Source of the DNA: Allodiplogaster sudhausi
Lineage: Eukaryota; Nematoda; Chromadorea; Rhabditida; Diplogasteridae
Direction: 5' to 3'
Length of the DNA stretch: 64,000 nt
Assembly: GCA_945643635.1 (NCBI GenBank)
Contig: CALZFC010000020.1
Span: forward strand, 4,546,501-4,610,500
The notes beneath the pieces are model-generated. The model was not told where the DNA came from, made no database searches, and saw only the letters and a program-made list of their open reading frames with translations. This document shows positions 27,394-39,322 of the stretch, piece by piece. The stretch's first letter is position 1; each line of letters begins with the position of its first letter. The translations under genes and the position numbers were made by a program.

Positions 27394-28796
27394 CAGAGAG
27401 GGAGAGACAGAGAGAGAGGTAGAGAGAGAGAACAGCAGAATACAAAGGAGAGACATACAAAATGACAGCGAGAGATAAAGATTAATAAGAGAGTGAAAAG
27501 AGAGCAACTAGAAGTGCTTCATACCTTCTTTGCAACAACGGGTTCTTTGAGCAGCGTGAAAGGGAGCGATGTCTGAAGATGTTATCATTAAATTTTATTT
27601 ATGTACGTAAAAGAGAAGTAAAATTGATCGTTCATGTTTGTTAGAATCCAAGCATAACGAAAACTTTTTGATCTAACGGAGAGTCCAAGTTTCTTTTCTC
27701 CGAATAAATTTTCAAAATATGGGAATGAACCCCGTAAATAAATATGACGCAATTTGCGAGAGGAAGCTAAAAAGCGGGGACCCGGCAAAATTAGATTTTG
27801 CTCAAAAGCTCTTTATAGGTACTTTTTAACGCGAAGAAACTTATGGAATGGGTCCGGTAGTCTGAAAACGTCATTTTGGCGAGTTGTGCAAGGTTTAAAA
27901 TACGAGTGCTCGGTAAGACTTACAGAGATGGTATTTCATCAGTTTAGTGGCGGGAAACATCAAAGACCTCGTCGATATCTGGCATACTATAGCTCATTGG
28001 AAAGAGACTTTTGTGCTCAACACCTCAAGGTAGAAAACCCATGATTATTTTCCACAAAACAGAATGATGCATCTCCAAACTCTAGTGGTCGTTGAGACTG
28101 TAATATGATTATCTTCAAATCCTACTTCGGCATATTTGCAAAGCAATATCTTGTCATTCCATTAGTTTCTCCGTGTTAACCTGGCCATTTTGATACTCTC
28201 GCAAATAGCGTCATATATGGATGTTCAAATATCATTCCTTCACCTTCTCCTTCATTTCGACAAAGAAGGCGATGATGGTGACGATGCTCTCCCCGCTGAA
28301 GGAGAAGAAGGAGTGAGGAGAGACCGTCAGGCGGTCGAAGCTCAGCCACATCGAGGACTCCACTCGGGCCACCATCTCAACAAATGACATAGAAAGAGAG
28401 AGTGAGAGAGAGAGAGAAGTATTGTATTAGAAAGAATAGAAGAGAGTGCGATAGAGTTAGAGAGAGAGGGTGTGAGAGAGAGAAAGCGATAAGAGATGGA
28501 AGGAAGATCCAAATGAAAAAATATTCCGACCTGAAGGGCGCGGAGAGGCACGGAGTGAAGAACAGTCATCTTCTGTTCATCCAGGATCGCGATCCGGTTG
28601 TTCTGGAAATGAAATGATTTTTGTATTTGGTACTTTATTTTCTTGTAGCGAAATAATCTATTAACTATTAACGAATTTTAAACAATAAGCAAATTGAAAA
28701 CATCAAACCGAAAGGCAGAGGAGACCGTCTCGATTGAGGTGCTCGAAGGGCCGGAGAGAGGGAGTGTGCCCCACGCGGACACGGAAGACCTGGGCT

Positions 28797-28842
<46 letters not shown>

Positions 28843-29727
28843 GGGAGAGGGGAGAGGGGACGAGAGAGAGAGACAGAGACGGGAGAGGGAACGAGAGAAA
28901 GACAGAGAGAGAGAGAGGGAGAGCGAGGGAGAGAGAGGGAGAGAGAGAGAGAGCGAGAGAAATAATGATGGGGATGAGAGAAAAAGAGAGCGACAGAGAG
29001 ACAGAGAGTAGTGATATAAACATACACGATCGAATGAAGTTGCGCATCCATTCGATGCAGTCGGTCAAACACTTCTTCGAGGGGAATGCGATTGTGAGAA
29101 CTTCACAGGAGAGGACGAGACGGAAGGCGAAGCGCTCTCCATGAAGCGGACGATCATCTAGAAAGCAGATGGATAGTGATTGCTAGAGATAGAGATAGAG
29201 ATAGAGAGAGAGAGAGATAGAGACCGAGAGAGAGAGATAGCGACAGAGAGAGAGAGAGAGAGAGACCGAGAGAGAGAGAGAGACAGAGAGAGAGAGAGAG
29301 AAAGAGAGAGATACAATAAGACATACAGAGATGCAGAGAATGGAGCGACAACCACTAAAGAGTAGAGCAGCAGCTGAAGAGAGCGAGATGCACTGCTCTT
29401 TCTTCTTTTTCTCCTTCTCTCCCTCCTTCTCCTTCTCTCGCAATCTCAGCATGAGATGCTCGCCGCGGCGGTAGAAATCGCCGGCTCGGCGGCGCCACTG
29501 GCAACGAGGAAAGTAGAGATCAGATCAGAGCTTCGATTTGCATGCCCAGGGATAAACGGGGTACAATGAAAAGGAACAGATAACAAACTGAAGGTGAAGA
29601 TCAGTACCAGAAGAAAGAGTGAACTGACAAAGAATCCCCTCCGGATGAGCAGCAACGGGCAGGAGAGCGAGTCCTCGAAGGGACCGAGAAGCAGGCTCAA
29701 GTCACAGCCGAAGCCATGCGACGCCAT
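26802..29727 (-). CDS. unrecognised multi-exon gene with N-terminal membrane segment
   Basis: Family not recognised. Exon 1 starts at the ATG at 29727 (MASHGFGCDLSLLLGPFEDS), runs into a hydrophobic stretch (RRGFFVSSLFLL) and ends at a GTACTG donor. Later blocks: about 29505-29445 (RRRAGDFYRRGEHLMLRLR), 29157-29030 (FAFRLVLSCEVLTIAFPSKK then CLTDCIEWMRNFI), 28790-28710 (VFRVRVGHTPSLRPFEHLNR), 28600-28530 (NNRIAILDEQKMTVLHSVPL), 28365-28225 (VARVESSMWLSFDRLTVSPH, then VTIIAFFVEMKEK), about 27570-27525 (TSLPFTLLKEPVVAKK) and a last exon from about 27020 (GRPNKLFLFSTNPPQ) that ends in a Glu-rich tail at 26802. Introns carry long (GA)n on the plus strand. The mix of short beta-like segments suggests a folded domain, but no family motif was certain. 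Treating all blocks as one gene is inference from order, strand and compatible splice phases. Confidence 0.5.
28797..29320. repeat. long (GA)n arrays in introns
   Basis: Two arrays flank a coding exon of the 26.8-29.7 kb gene: 28797-28960, nearly pure GA with GGGA interruptions, and 29190-29320, GA with GATA and GACA variants. They are representative of the tracts found across the window and read as CT in the direction of the gene. Confidence 0.85.
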
Positions 29728-30114
29728 GGCAGCAGAGAATGGCTTTCTCTTATCTTCGCTATTCTCTTGATCTCTCACGCTCCCTCGCCTTACCATACAA
29801 CATTTCCATCCCCTCCCGCACGTTTCGCAAGATTGACCTCACACCTTTAGATTCCTATTTCTCGCTCTCCTCTCTCTCTCTCTCTCTCTCTCTCCCGATA
29901 GTTTCTTTCTCTATTTATCTCTTCGTCTCTCGCTCTCTCTGCTTCTCCCCTACACTCTCTAGCTAATTTAGTCTTGAAAAGATTTGCTTTACTAATGTAC
30001 ATTACCTTTTAAATTGTTTATTGTGTTTTGACATGCTAAATACACATGCAGATGTATGCAGGTAATGAAAGTGATAATAGCTGAATGTTGTTGCTTGACA
30101 TCGATCTCTCTCCT

Positions 30115-30846
30115 TTATCTCCTTCCGTAGCCTGATTGTCGTGGCCGCTGCTGTTGCTGTCCTTGTCCATATCCTCCTCCTCCTCCTTGAACTGGCATCC
30201 CGATCCCAGCGCCCTGGCCAATGCCAAAGTCCTGGCTTGGCTGGCCGCCCATGCCCATGCCTCCCTGTACGATGGGGTCGAATGCCCCTTGGCCAGTGCC
30301 CATGCCAGAAGTGGCCTGGCCACAACTGGCGCATTGTCCACCATTGACCTGGCCCATGCCTCCACCACCCTGACCGTATCCACCACCACCACCTCCTCCT
30401 CCTCCCTGCTGCTGACTCCCTCCGCCTCGCCTCACGCGCACAACACCAGAGGAGCTATTCGTTAGTTCTGAAATGAAGCGCGCATGCATACTTTTTTCCT
30501 TCCCAATCAGCAACTTAAAACCTGCGGCAACTTCATCGGTTTGGTCAGCTGCCATGACGTGAACCCTTCTGCCAGCTCTCGCATCGTCGTCGTATTCAGT
30601 GACCTGAAACAGGGCTGAGAATATTGGAGGAAAAGAGCTTTGAAATTAATGGAACGACACTGGACACTTAAGAAGACAAGAAATGAGAATTAAGGGCTGA
30701 CATTGAGCTCTAAAAGTAGTATTTACCTTCTTGCTAGGAGGCCGAAAACTAGTTTATTGTCTAGATATTTTTTAAGCCCTAAATGCAACCTCTTTAGCCG
30801 CGACGATAGCGAGCAGAAGAAGAAACGAGAGAAGGCGACGATTCAT
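30115..30846 (-). CDS. small secreted glycine/glutamine-rich protein
   Basis: Exon 1 starts at the ATG at 30846 and encodes a signal peptide (MNRRLLSFLLLLAIVAAKE) ending at a GTTGCA donor. Exon 2 begins at about 30605 after a TTTCAG acceptor. Its first part is a compact acidic/basic region (VTEYDDDARAGRRVHVMAAD, then FKLLIGKEKSMHARFISEL), followed by a low-complexity region of about 90 residues rich in Gly, Gln and Met with GYGQGGG-type repeats, one CASC motif, and a basic end (RQSGYGRR) at 30115. Mature length is about 150 residues. Low-complexity Gly-rich secreted proteins in nematodes are often cuticle, mucus or antimicrobial proteins; which applies here is not shown by the sequence. Confidence 0.75.
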
Positions 30847-31027
30847 TCTCTCTTCTCTTTTCTATTCACTTCAGCGACTCGTCTTCGATTGCAACAAAAA
30901 AAGAGATCATAACGAAGATAATATATTATTATTTATGCCTCAATCAACGAAGAACATCGGATATAGGCAAGTTTAAAAAGAAACAATTCACTATGCATAT
31001 CAAATGATATTCTAGGTTACATAATGG

Positions 31028-31259
31028 CTAGAAATTGGGAAAGGGAGATAGAGGAGAAGCCCGCGGGGTGGAGGAGTGGCAAGGGTGAAACGATTGCTTG
31101 ACTGGTAGCTGAGGTGTTCGGGGTGTTATATAGCGAGGTGTTGACGGGAGTGAATGTGAAGAAACGAGCGCCGTCTCCCTTCTTATTATCTTCCTCCGAT
31201 TCAAGCCGACTCGCCACTTCCCTCTCAATTCATTTGTCTTTTGCTTGCGCATTCATATG

Positions 31260-31299
<40 letters not shown>

Positions 31300-32095
31300 T
31301 CTCTCTCTCTCTCTACTCCCTGCTCCCTTCGATCTTGACGTCATTTGTACTTCTAAACCTTGCATTCACAACTCATCTATATCTTTCACATCATTTGCAT
31401 ACCAGTAAGCTGATCGTCGGTCGCGCCAGCTCGCTCGAATCTGTGGGCGATCTTTCCTGAAAAAATATAGCTAAATTGGGTACATAGATGGGTTTATCGC
31501 GTATTCAAATTGAGCAGGACAAAAGGGAAAGTTGTAAAAATCGGACAAGTTCAACAAACCGTCTTGAAGTTGTTCAACTTTGATTTCTGTTTCGGAAATG
31601 AGCTCGCCGCTTCCTTCAGCAAGAGATTCACCTGATGGCAGCCAAGGTTACTAGCAGATATTGTAGACAGATAAATAAAGCAAGTATCTGATACAAGAGA
31701 ACAATGAAACATGCACATGAATGTATGCTTCATTTGCTGCTAGGTTTAAATGCATAGTATGTACCTGGCGCGTCGAGTTGAAGGCCACTTCCTTCTACTT
31801 CTGGAGGGGAGATCACAGCCGCCTGGAGGAAGACAAGAAAATGAGATGGAAAGTGAGAAAGAGAGAGAGATAGAGAGAGTGGGAAAGTGAGAGAAAGTGT
31901 GGCAGTGAATGAGCGAGAAAATGAATCATAACCCAAATTGTTTGGATATAATACATGTTATACATAGTTTGATACCATTTAAATTATGCATATTTATTTA
32001 AAATAAAACTTGGAGGTATGTAAATGGCGACATACCTGTGTAATGCTAACGACAACGACGGCTGAGAGAAACAGTAGGAGGTTGTATCCGTTCAT
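31028..32095 (-). CDS. small secreted protein / possible peptide precursor, five exons
   Basis: Exon 1 (ATG at 32095) encodes a signal peptide (MNGYNLLLFLSAVVVVSITQ) and ends at a GTATGT donor. Exon 2 (about 31824-31766) reads AAVISPPEVEGSGLQLDAP. Exon 3 (about 31637-31562) reads ESLAEGSGELISETEIKVEQ. Exon 4 (about 31458-31404) reads KIAHRFERAGATDDQLT. Exon 5 (about 31236-31028) is basic and Ser/Pro-rich, begins KWRVGLNRRKIIRRE and stops at 31028. The last three introns are all phase 1 and join in frame, which supports the model. The acidic pro-region followed by a basic C-terminus with RR and RRK sites resembles a processed secreted peptide precursor, but there is no Gly-Lys-Arg amidation site and no cysteine framework. 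The family is not recognised. The last intron holds (CT)n on the plus strand at 31262-31315. Confidence 0.6.
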
Positions 32096-32199
32096 GGCTG
32101 ATGGAGCTGCTGCCTCAAGAGAAAAGGCTCTGCAAAGAACCAACGAGCTCGTTCTAGACCTTTATCTGCAGAGCTGTCGCGCGGTGGCAATAAAAGAGA

Positions 32200-32222
32200 G
32201 GGAGAGAGAGAAGCAGAGAGAA

Positions 32223-32261
<39 letters not shown>

Positions 32262-32636
32262 AGGAAAGAGAGACATTCCAGCGGCTCCTCCTCCCGTAAT
32301 TTCTTAATCCTCCCACCCCCGGCCATCACCATCTCATTCCTATCTGCTTAGTAATCATTTAGCATTCCATGCGAAAGAAAAGATATGACAAACAATGTGA
32401 GCATTTTATGTGAGAGTGTGTGTAATGGTTAGAGCAAGCGAGGAGAACGGTACATGGAAACAGCTGATCCTGAGAGCCTTTGGCCATTGCAAAGCACCTT
32501 AAGTATTTCGTGATTAGCACAAATGGAATGCGAAACTTGCTGAAAGTGCATAAGTGAAGATCGAGAGAAGAGTGATTCACCGGGCGATTGGCAATAAAAA
32601 GGAAGAGCTTGGAGGATTAGCGGATTGGAAAGGAAT

Positions 32637-32690
<54 letters not shown>

Positions 32691-34490
32691 GAGCGAGAGA
32701 GAGAGAGAGAGAGAGAAGAGCGAGAGAGAGAGAGTGACTGAGACACATGCAATTGAGAAAATGAAATTTGAAAATTTCTTTTTGAGAAAAAGGGAGCCGG
32801 TGTTGATCTCAATCTCTAGCCTCCATCCTCCCTCTCGCTTTCTTGCTCTATCTTAATCCTCTGTTTTATACCCTCCAGAATGATGGTATCTTCATTTTTG
32901 TTTCTATCCCACCTGCCACTTTCTTTTCCATGCAATCTCTCTGTGTGCAAAACAGCTTGGCTAATGAAGGGCAATTAAATGGCTTTTCTTGATTGAATTC
33001 ATAAATCTATTCAACTTCCACAGAAATTTTGCCGGTTGTCTGAATTGGCTGAAGGCAAGAAAAGAGCAAAGGGAACATTGGCAGAAGTGAATCATCCCAC
33101 TGATGAATGCTTGCATGAATAAGGTACGCATGAATGTAGGGACGAGCACTGGGCAGCACTCGGAGAATGTCATTCCCCTTTAGCTGAACTGACTTATTGT
33201 TATTGATGCTGAACTAAAACACATTTATTCTAGTTCCATTCTTCCCAATTACTGTACTACTCAATCCAATATAAATCATGATGAAACAGCAGCAGCAGTG
33301 GCATGTGGTGTTTGAGTCCTTCTTTCCTTACAATTAGATACAATCAATCGTTTTTTAAGGCATGCACCTTCTACCCAGTGAAAGTCGAACATCTGGCCAA
33401 GACATAACGAGAGAGTGAAATATTAAATATCTATTTCTCCTTGATGCATTTCACTCATATCCCCCATTCTCTCTTTCTTAATCTTCGTTTCATCCATCTG
33501 CTTCTTTCTCTGTCTCTCTTTTTCTCTCAATCTCTCTCTTTGTTTCTCTCTCTCTCTCTTTCTCTCTCTATCCCATGTCAAAGCCAAGAGGCGACAAATT
33601 GAATGAATGATGAGAATGGAGCCTCGGAACGGCGGCATTCTTCATTTGCAGTGTGAAAGAGTGGAAGTGTAATATGAGTGTTGCCCCTTCCTGGTCCTTC
33701 TCCTGCACTTCGTTGTCTCCTTCTTCCTCCGACTGATTCCACCGGCCCTCCTTCGCACTTCTTCTTCTTCTTCTCTCCAACCCACAATCTCCGCTACGTC
33801 TTGCCTAATCCACGGTCGCCGCGGCCAATGTGGTGTCTAGAGGAATAGGCTTACGAGGGCGAGAGAGAAGGGAGAGAAAAGAGAGAGAGAGAAGGGAGAG
33901 ACAAGAGAGAGAGAGGGAGAGAAAGAGGGAGAGAAAGAAGATGAAGAGATAGAATAGTAGTGATAGAAGGAGAGATGTCTCTCTCTCTCTTTCTCTCCTT
34001 GACTTTTGAAGTGATGGAGTGGCCGATGTGGAGTGATTCCACGAGAAGGCATCATGAAGGGCGGCGGTGCAGGCTACTCGTTTCTCTTTCTCTCTCTGTC
34101 TCTCCCTATCAGTCCTGTCTCTCCCTATCAGTCCTCTCTCTCTCTTCTCTTTCCCTCTCTCTCTCTCCTATCTACCGGTTATCTCTCTTCTATGGTCAGC
34201 GCCTGCAACAGAGCGGTCGGAGTGTCAAGTACGGATGGGTAGACTCTCGTATCTAGTCTCTCTCGAGTACTCCTCCTCTCCCGCGCGGACACAAGGGTAC
34301 TCCCCTCCTCACCACTCTACAGCCTCTGGCTATTCCTCCCTCACCTTCCACTGGCAAAATATTATTGGCCTCAATGTTGCAGTTAGAGCCATTGTCCAGT
34401 GCTAGCATGTCTCCCGGCTTCTGCGAGGCACCCTTATTAGATTGTGGCTACTACTATGCTTTCACAGCTTGTCTCCTTCCTCTCTCTCTC

Positions 34491-34521
<31 letters not shown>

Positions 34522-34693
34522 AAATGGAAGGCGAATGCCTGAAGGAGAGCTTTGTTGCTGCGTCCCCGTGTGCTCGCCCTGTCACCTCCATGTGAAGACG
34601 CCGGAAGCTGCACGGAGAGACCGCCCTGTCCACTTCATTCACTTCGACGGGCTACAAAAGTCCCAGAAAATCTTTCTCTCCATCTCTCTATCA

Positions 34694-34737
<44 letters not shown>

Positions 34738-37168
34738 ATACTGTCTACACTGCTACTTGTTCTCACATTTCCTCAACCTCTCTCTGTTTCTCTTGCTGCA
34801 AGTAGCTCTATCTCTCTTGTCTGTCCCTCTGCCTCTCTTTCTCTCTCGCCCCCTCGTAATGCCAATTTTAGCTTTTCTTGCTTAGTTAGTTAACGGGAGT
34901 GATCACGACAAAAGAAGCTTTTCACCTCGCCGCCTCCTGGAATAGCGCCAAACTCAATCGTCAAGAAGTCGGCACGGCTACCAGCTTCAATTTTCTCCTT
35001 GCGTATTCTCACTCTCTCACTCTCTCACTCTCTCATTCTCTCATTCTCTCTCACTCTCTTTTTCACATGTCCTCCTTCCCTCCCTTCCTTTTTTTCTCAT
35101 CCGTTCAGATATTCCAGATATTCCTTTTTTTGCTGCTCCAGTCCCTCTCCCGCAATCTCAGCTCGATCTGTTCCCCACACTCTTTTCTCTTCTCTCCCTT
35201 TCTCTCTCTGTTTTCCTCTCCTCTTTCTCAATCTCTCTCTCTTTCTCTCTCTCTCTTTCTCTTTCACCCTCTCTGTCAAATGTCAGACCTTATCTCCGAC
35301 CTATATCATGTTGAGTGTACACACCTTTCCAAACCTAGCACCTGGTCTGAGCCTTCTTTCCATCGACAAAGTAGTTTTCGTTCACGGCATTTTATACTTT
35401 TGTTTGTTCATGAGGCGATCTCGATGGAGTTCAATTGGTTTATTTATTTTTGTTGATTGTGTTTTGGCTAATCTATGACTGCGCTTCTCGATATCTCTTT
35501 TTCTCTACTTCCTCCCTTCTCTCTCTCCCTCACACTCTCTCTTTCTCCCTCTCTCTCAGGTACTTTTCTTTGTCCTCGCCTTTTCCTTTTAGCCAAGAGG
35601 GTGCATGGTGTTCGTGGAAAGGGAAGGATGATTTTGAGAGGAGAGAGAAGAGAAAGGATGAACGGGAATGTTTGAAAGCCCAAGAACAACATGGGTTGTA
35701 TTGGGTTGTTGTTCAGAGAGCGAGAGAGAGAGAGAGAGAGAGTGAGAGTGAGAGAGAGATCGAGAGCGAGAGGTAGATAAAGAGAGATGGAGGGGGAGAG
35801 AGAATTTGATAGAGCACACTGAGGACACTTCAGCCAAGAGTTCTTGTCCAATCTCGCCAGCTGAATGCGCATTCTCTTTGGCAGTTGTTTTTTTATTCAT
35901 CCTCCTCGATCTCTTCGATTGTTTGATTGTTTCCGTGCGCTGCTCCCTTCTCGAATGCCAGGCATATTCTTAGTTTCTTCAAGGCCTTTCTTAATCATTC
36001 ATCCATCATTCTCCATATTGTTTCACCTTTTTTCTCTTCTGCCCACTCCTCTCTACGGTCGCACACTATATTGCTCTCTTTCTCTCTCTCTCTCTCACTC
36101 TCTCTCTCTCACTTCTCCCTGAGACCCTTCTAATCTTCTCTCCCTTTTTTCAGATCATGTTTCACTGCTTTGCGCGCAAGAATGATTTCTGCGTATTTCG
36201 TTGTGCTTTTTGAGCTGCTGCTCGTGTTAAGCTGCTTCAAGCATGGCAATGGAAGAAAGAAGAAAGAAGAAGCTAGAAGTTGGAGGGGGGGGGGGAGCAA
36301 CTGGAGGAGAATCCTTCTGTGGTCAGGTGCTAAGCGGCTTTTGGCATTTAGCGCCCCCCCCCCCAGTGTTCGCTTTCCTCCTCCTTCCGAATCCTTCCTT
36401 TCGTTTTTCCCATTTTTCTCTCTCAAGCAAATGATGAGGCTAATAAAGCGAAACGCATAGAAACTCCATGACGTCTTCTTGACAACTCTAAAAGTCTCGG
36501 CTGTTTTTGTAGCGTCTCTGTAACTTTCCAGTTCATCATACTCCTTCTATCTGTTTCTCCCACCCTCTCTCTTCCTATTTTCTTACTCTCCTCTTTCTCT
36601 CTTTCCCTCTCACTCTTTCCTCTCTCTTTATCCCCATCATCGTTGTAGCAGCCACTTCACGTTGTTTGAATGAGCATCGGAAGCAACGTGGACGAGGGGT
36701 GCGGCCTTCCCTTTTCTCTCTGTGCTTCTACTATAATGACTGATTTTTGTATGTCTCTCTCTCTCTCTCTTTCTCCCTCTTTTCCTCTGTGTACCTCTAC
36801 CTTCCTTCCTGTCCATCTCTTTCCCCTCTTCCTCTCTCTCTCTCTCTCTCTCTCACATCCCTGATTCAACATCTTGTCACATTCTTTCATTGCCCTCGTC
36901 AAGGCAATGCATGATCCACATTTCTCACGGTGTTTCCATTCACTTCTTCGATGCAGCAGCATTAACGCAACAAATAGAAAGATACTTGTAATGGTAAGGC
37001 TACTCCCGTGTGCTCATGTACATATGTAAAATGCTTTCGAAGTTGCCCCTGGAACGAATTGCCACTTTTCGTTGTGCTATGGAGAAATAAGAGAAGCGAT
37101 TCGGCATCCGCATACTTTTTCCTTCGTTTGTGCTTCTTATTAGCAATTCCGCCTCTCCTTCGCTCTCT

Positions 37169-37210
<42 letters not shown>

Positions 37211-38030
37211 CTCCCTCCATTCATGCTTCAGCCCCCTCTCTTTTTGGCAGTCATTTTTTCTTCACTTTCTCCGTTCAAAGCTGTACGCTTCGAGTCTGAA
37301 TGGCGCTCTTCATAGTAATACCAGAATAGAACATGAACCGGGAGCATTCGCCATTTCTGTTTTAGAAAACTCTGTCTTTTTTTCTCTTTTCCGACACCCA
37401 CCCTTCTGTCTGCTCTTTTCCCTTGCTTCCTCCCTCTTTCTCCATTCTCTATTATGTCTCTCTTTCCTATTCCAAGATCTCATACCTTCATATTTCTAGT
37501 TCCATTACAACGGGCGCTCTTGCCCTTGCACCGGCATGTGGCAATCATTTAGCCGTCTTATTCGCGATTGTTTCTTCGTCTTCACAAGGAGATGAAAAAA
37601 AAACACTATGCCAAAAATTTTACTGCTGTGAGGAAGGCAAGAGTGTGAGAGAAACTGAGCGAAAGAGAGAATAGGAGAGAAATGGAGAGAAAGAGAGATA
37701 GCGCGCAGCAGAAAGATGGAGGAGATACTGAGAGATTCAGAAGGCGAGAGAGAAGTTGCGAGAGCTAAAATCTGTCCTCGTATTATTGGAGGCGGCCGAA
37801 AAAGGCTGGTCCTTCTCCTGTCCTGGTCATGAGCAACTCCCTCTTTCTCGCTTGTCTGCTCTTTCTTTCTACTCCCGCATAATTGAGATGGTCCATGTTG
37901 CAGGTGCAAGGAGAGCGAAAGAGCGAGAGACCGAGAGTCCGAGATATAGAGAGAGAGGCAGAGAAGAAAGAAAGGGAGAGAAAGAGTGAGAAGAGAAGAA
38001 GGGAGAGTACAGAATGAGTGCCGACGACGC
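32200..38030. other. pyrimidine-rich region, gene content unresolved
   Basis: Dominated by (GA)n at 32200-32740 and 35710-35800 and by (CT)n at 33500-33570, 34090-34190, 34480-34530, 34690-34735, 35000-35270, 36070-36120, 36750-36860 and 37150-37210. Short coding-like blocks occur on both strands. Plus: about 34530-34670 (a Cys/His-containing block with CCCVPVCSPCHLHVK and VHFIHFDG); about 34190-34250 (RLQQSGRSVKYGWV after a TCAG acceptor); about 36150-36190 (IMFHCFARKNDFC after a TTTTCAG acceptor). Minus: about 34440-34350 (SQKPGDMLALDNGSNCNIEA); 34995-34925 (KIEAGSRADFLTIEFGAIPG); 35400-35345 (VNENYFVDGKKAQTR). I could not chain either set into a gene. The CT orientation argues weakly for plus-strand transcription. 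Confidence 0.3.
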
Positions 38031-38055
38031 CGGCTGACCTCTGCCGCGTCCAAGA

Positions 38056-39159
38056 ATGCGTCCACCGCCCGCCTCGCTTGGCGCCGGCACCAATGAGTTG
38101 GCGGCATTCGACGAGGTCGAGCCGTGTCTTTGCGCCGGCAACTCATCAGGCACGCACATTTATGTTTTTAGTACCTTTCCTCTGAAGAAGAAATTCTGCA
38201 TGCACAAGTGTGTCTTTCTTATTTAACTTCATTTTTCGACAAAAGTAACGAATGTCTTCACAAGCAAAAGAAAGTGATTGAAGGAGACTCGGCCTGCTCG
38301 GGCTTCTCTTCGGTGAGTCAGCGACGGCCAGATCACGCTCGTCGTCTGATCCTCTTCATCCTCATCGTCTTCATTCTCCTCCTTGCCGTCATCTTTTCAT
38401 TCATCGGCGGATCTTGGCTCTCCCGCCAGCCATTCTCCCACTTCGGCGATGTTCTCAATGACGTCAGTGATTCCCTTTCTTTTTGTTTTTATTACCATTT
38501 CACGTAATGACGTCACATTTACCAATTTAATATTTGAATCACTTAATACTCACCGGTTATTGAAAACCTCACGTCTCTAGAATAATAAACAGAATTGTTC
38601 CTCAATGTCTGATATCACTACTGACAATCGAAAATATCAGAGGAGTAGACTGGATGCACCAAATGAATTAATTCTCACAGCGACCAAAAATGGCTTTAAA
38701 AAATTGTGAAAGATGCACACTGATGTATAGACATGCGAGATATGAAGACATAAATGCAGAAGTTTCAGTTTCTTTGTTTCGCCGGATTGCTTAAATCGGA
38801 TTGTTCCTCTGTTCAAGCTGAGAATTCCACGTGCTAACATAGTTTCGCTCTCTCCCTCCGTTATCATCTGCAGTCTCTTCCCGTGCCTTTTCCTTCTGCG
38901 TCTCTCAATCGTGCACACTCTCTCTCCACTACGGCTGCTCTCTTCTCTTCCACCGTCACCACATCTCCACCTAACTCGTCTTCCGTTCCAATCGCAACTT
39001 CCACTTCGGTTGCCCCGTCAACTGCCTGGCATGCACACAAACTAATTCTGGTTTGTCGCCGAAAAATTATTTACTATTTTCAACGCCATGTTTTTCTGTT
39101 GACCAGAACTTACTTTCGCTCTTCTCTCACTCTCTCTCATCTAATCTATCTCTATCTCT

Positions 39160-39194
<35 letters not shown>

Positions 39195-39271
39195 TCTCCA
39201 GCTCACTCACGCCCTCTCTCACTGCCTAACCCTCACACACACTCTCTCCTCTCTCCTCTCTCTCTCCTCTC

Positions 39272-39322
<51 letters not shown>

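Noticed and set aside
26802..29727. Idea that this gene encodes a Rad9/PCNA-like clamp subunit
   Set aside because: Only loose likeness in short segments (GRPNKLFLF), the exon order does not follow the family and the first exon has a hydrophobic segment.
38010..38160. Minus-strand frame starting [10 protein letters not shown]
   Set aside because: The plus strand of the same bases gives an acidic N-terminal tail that splices plausibly to the signal anchor of the aminopeptidase.
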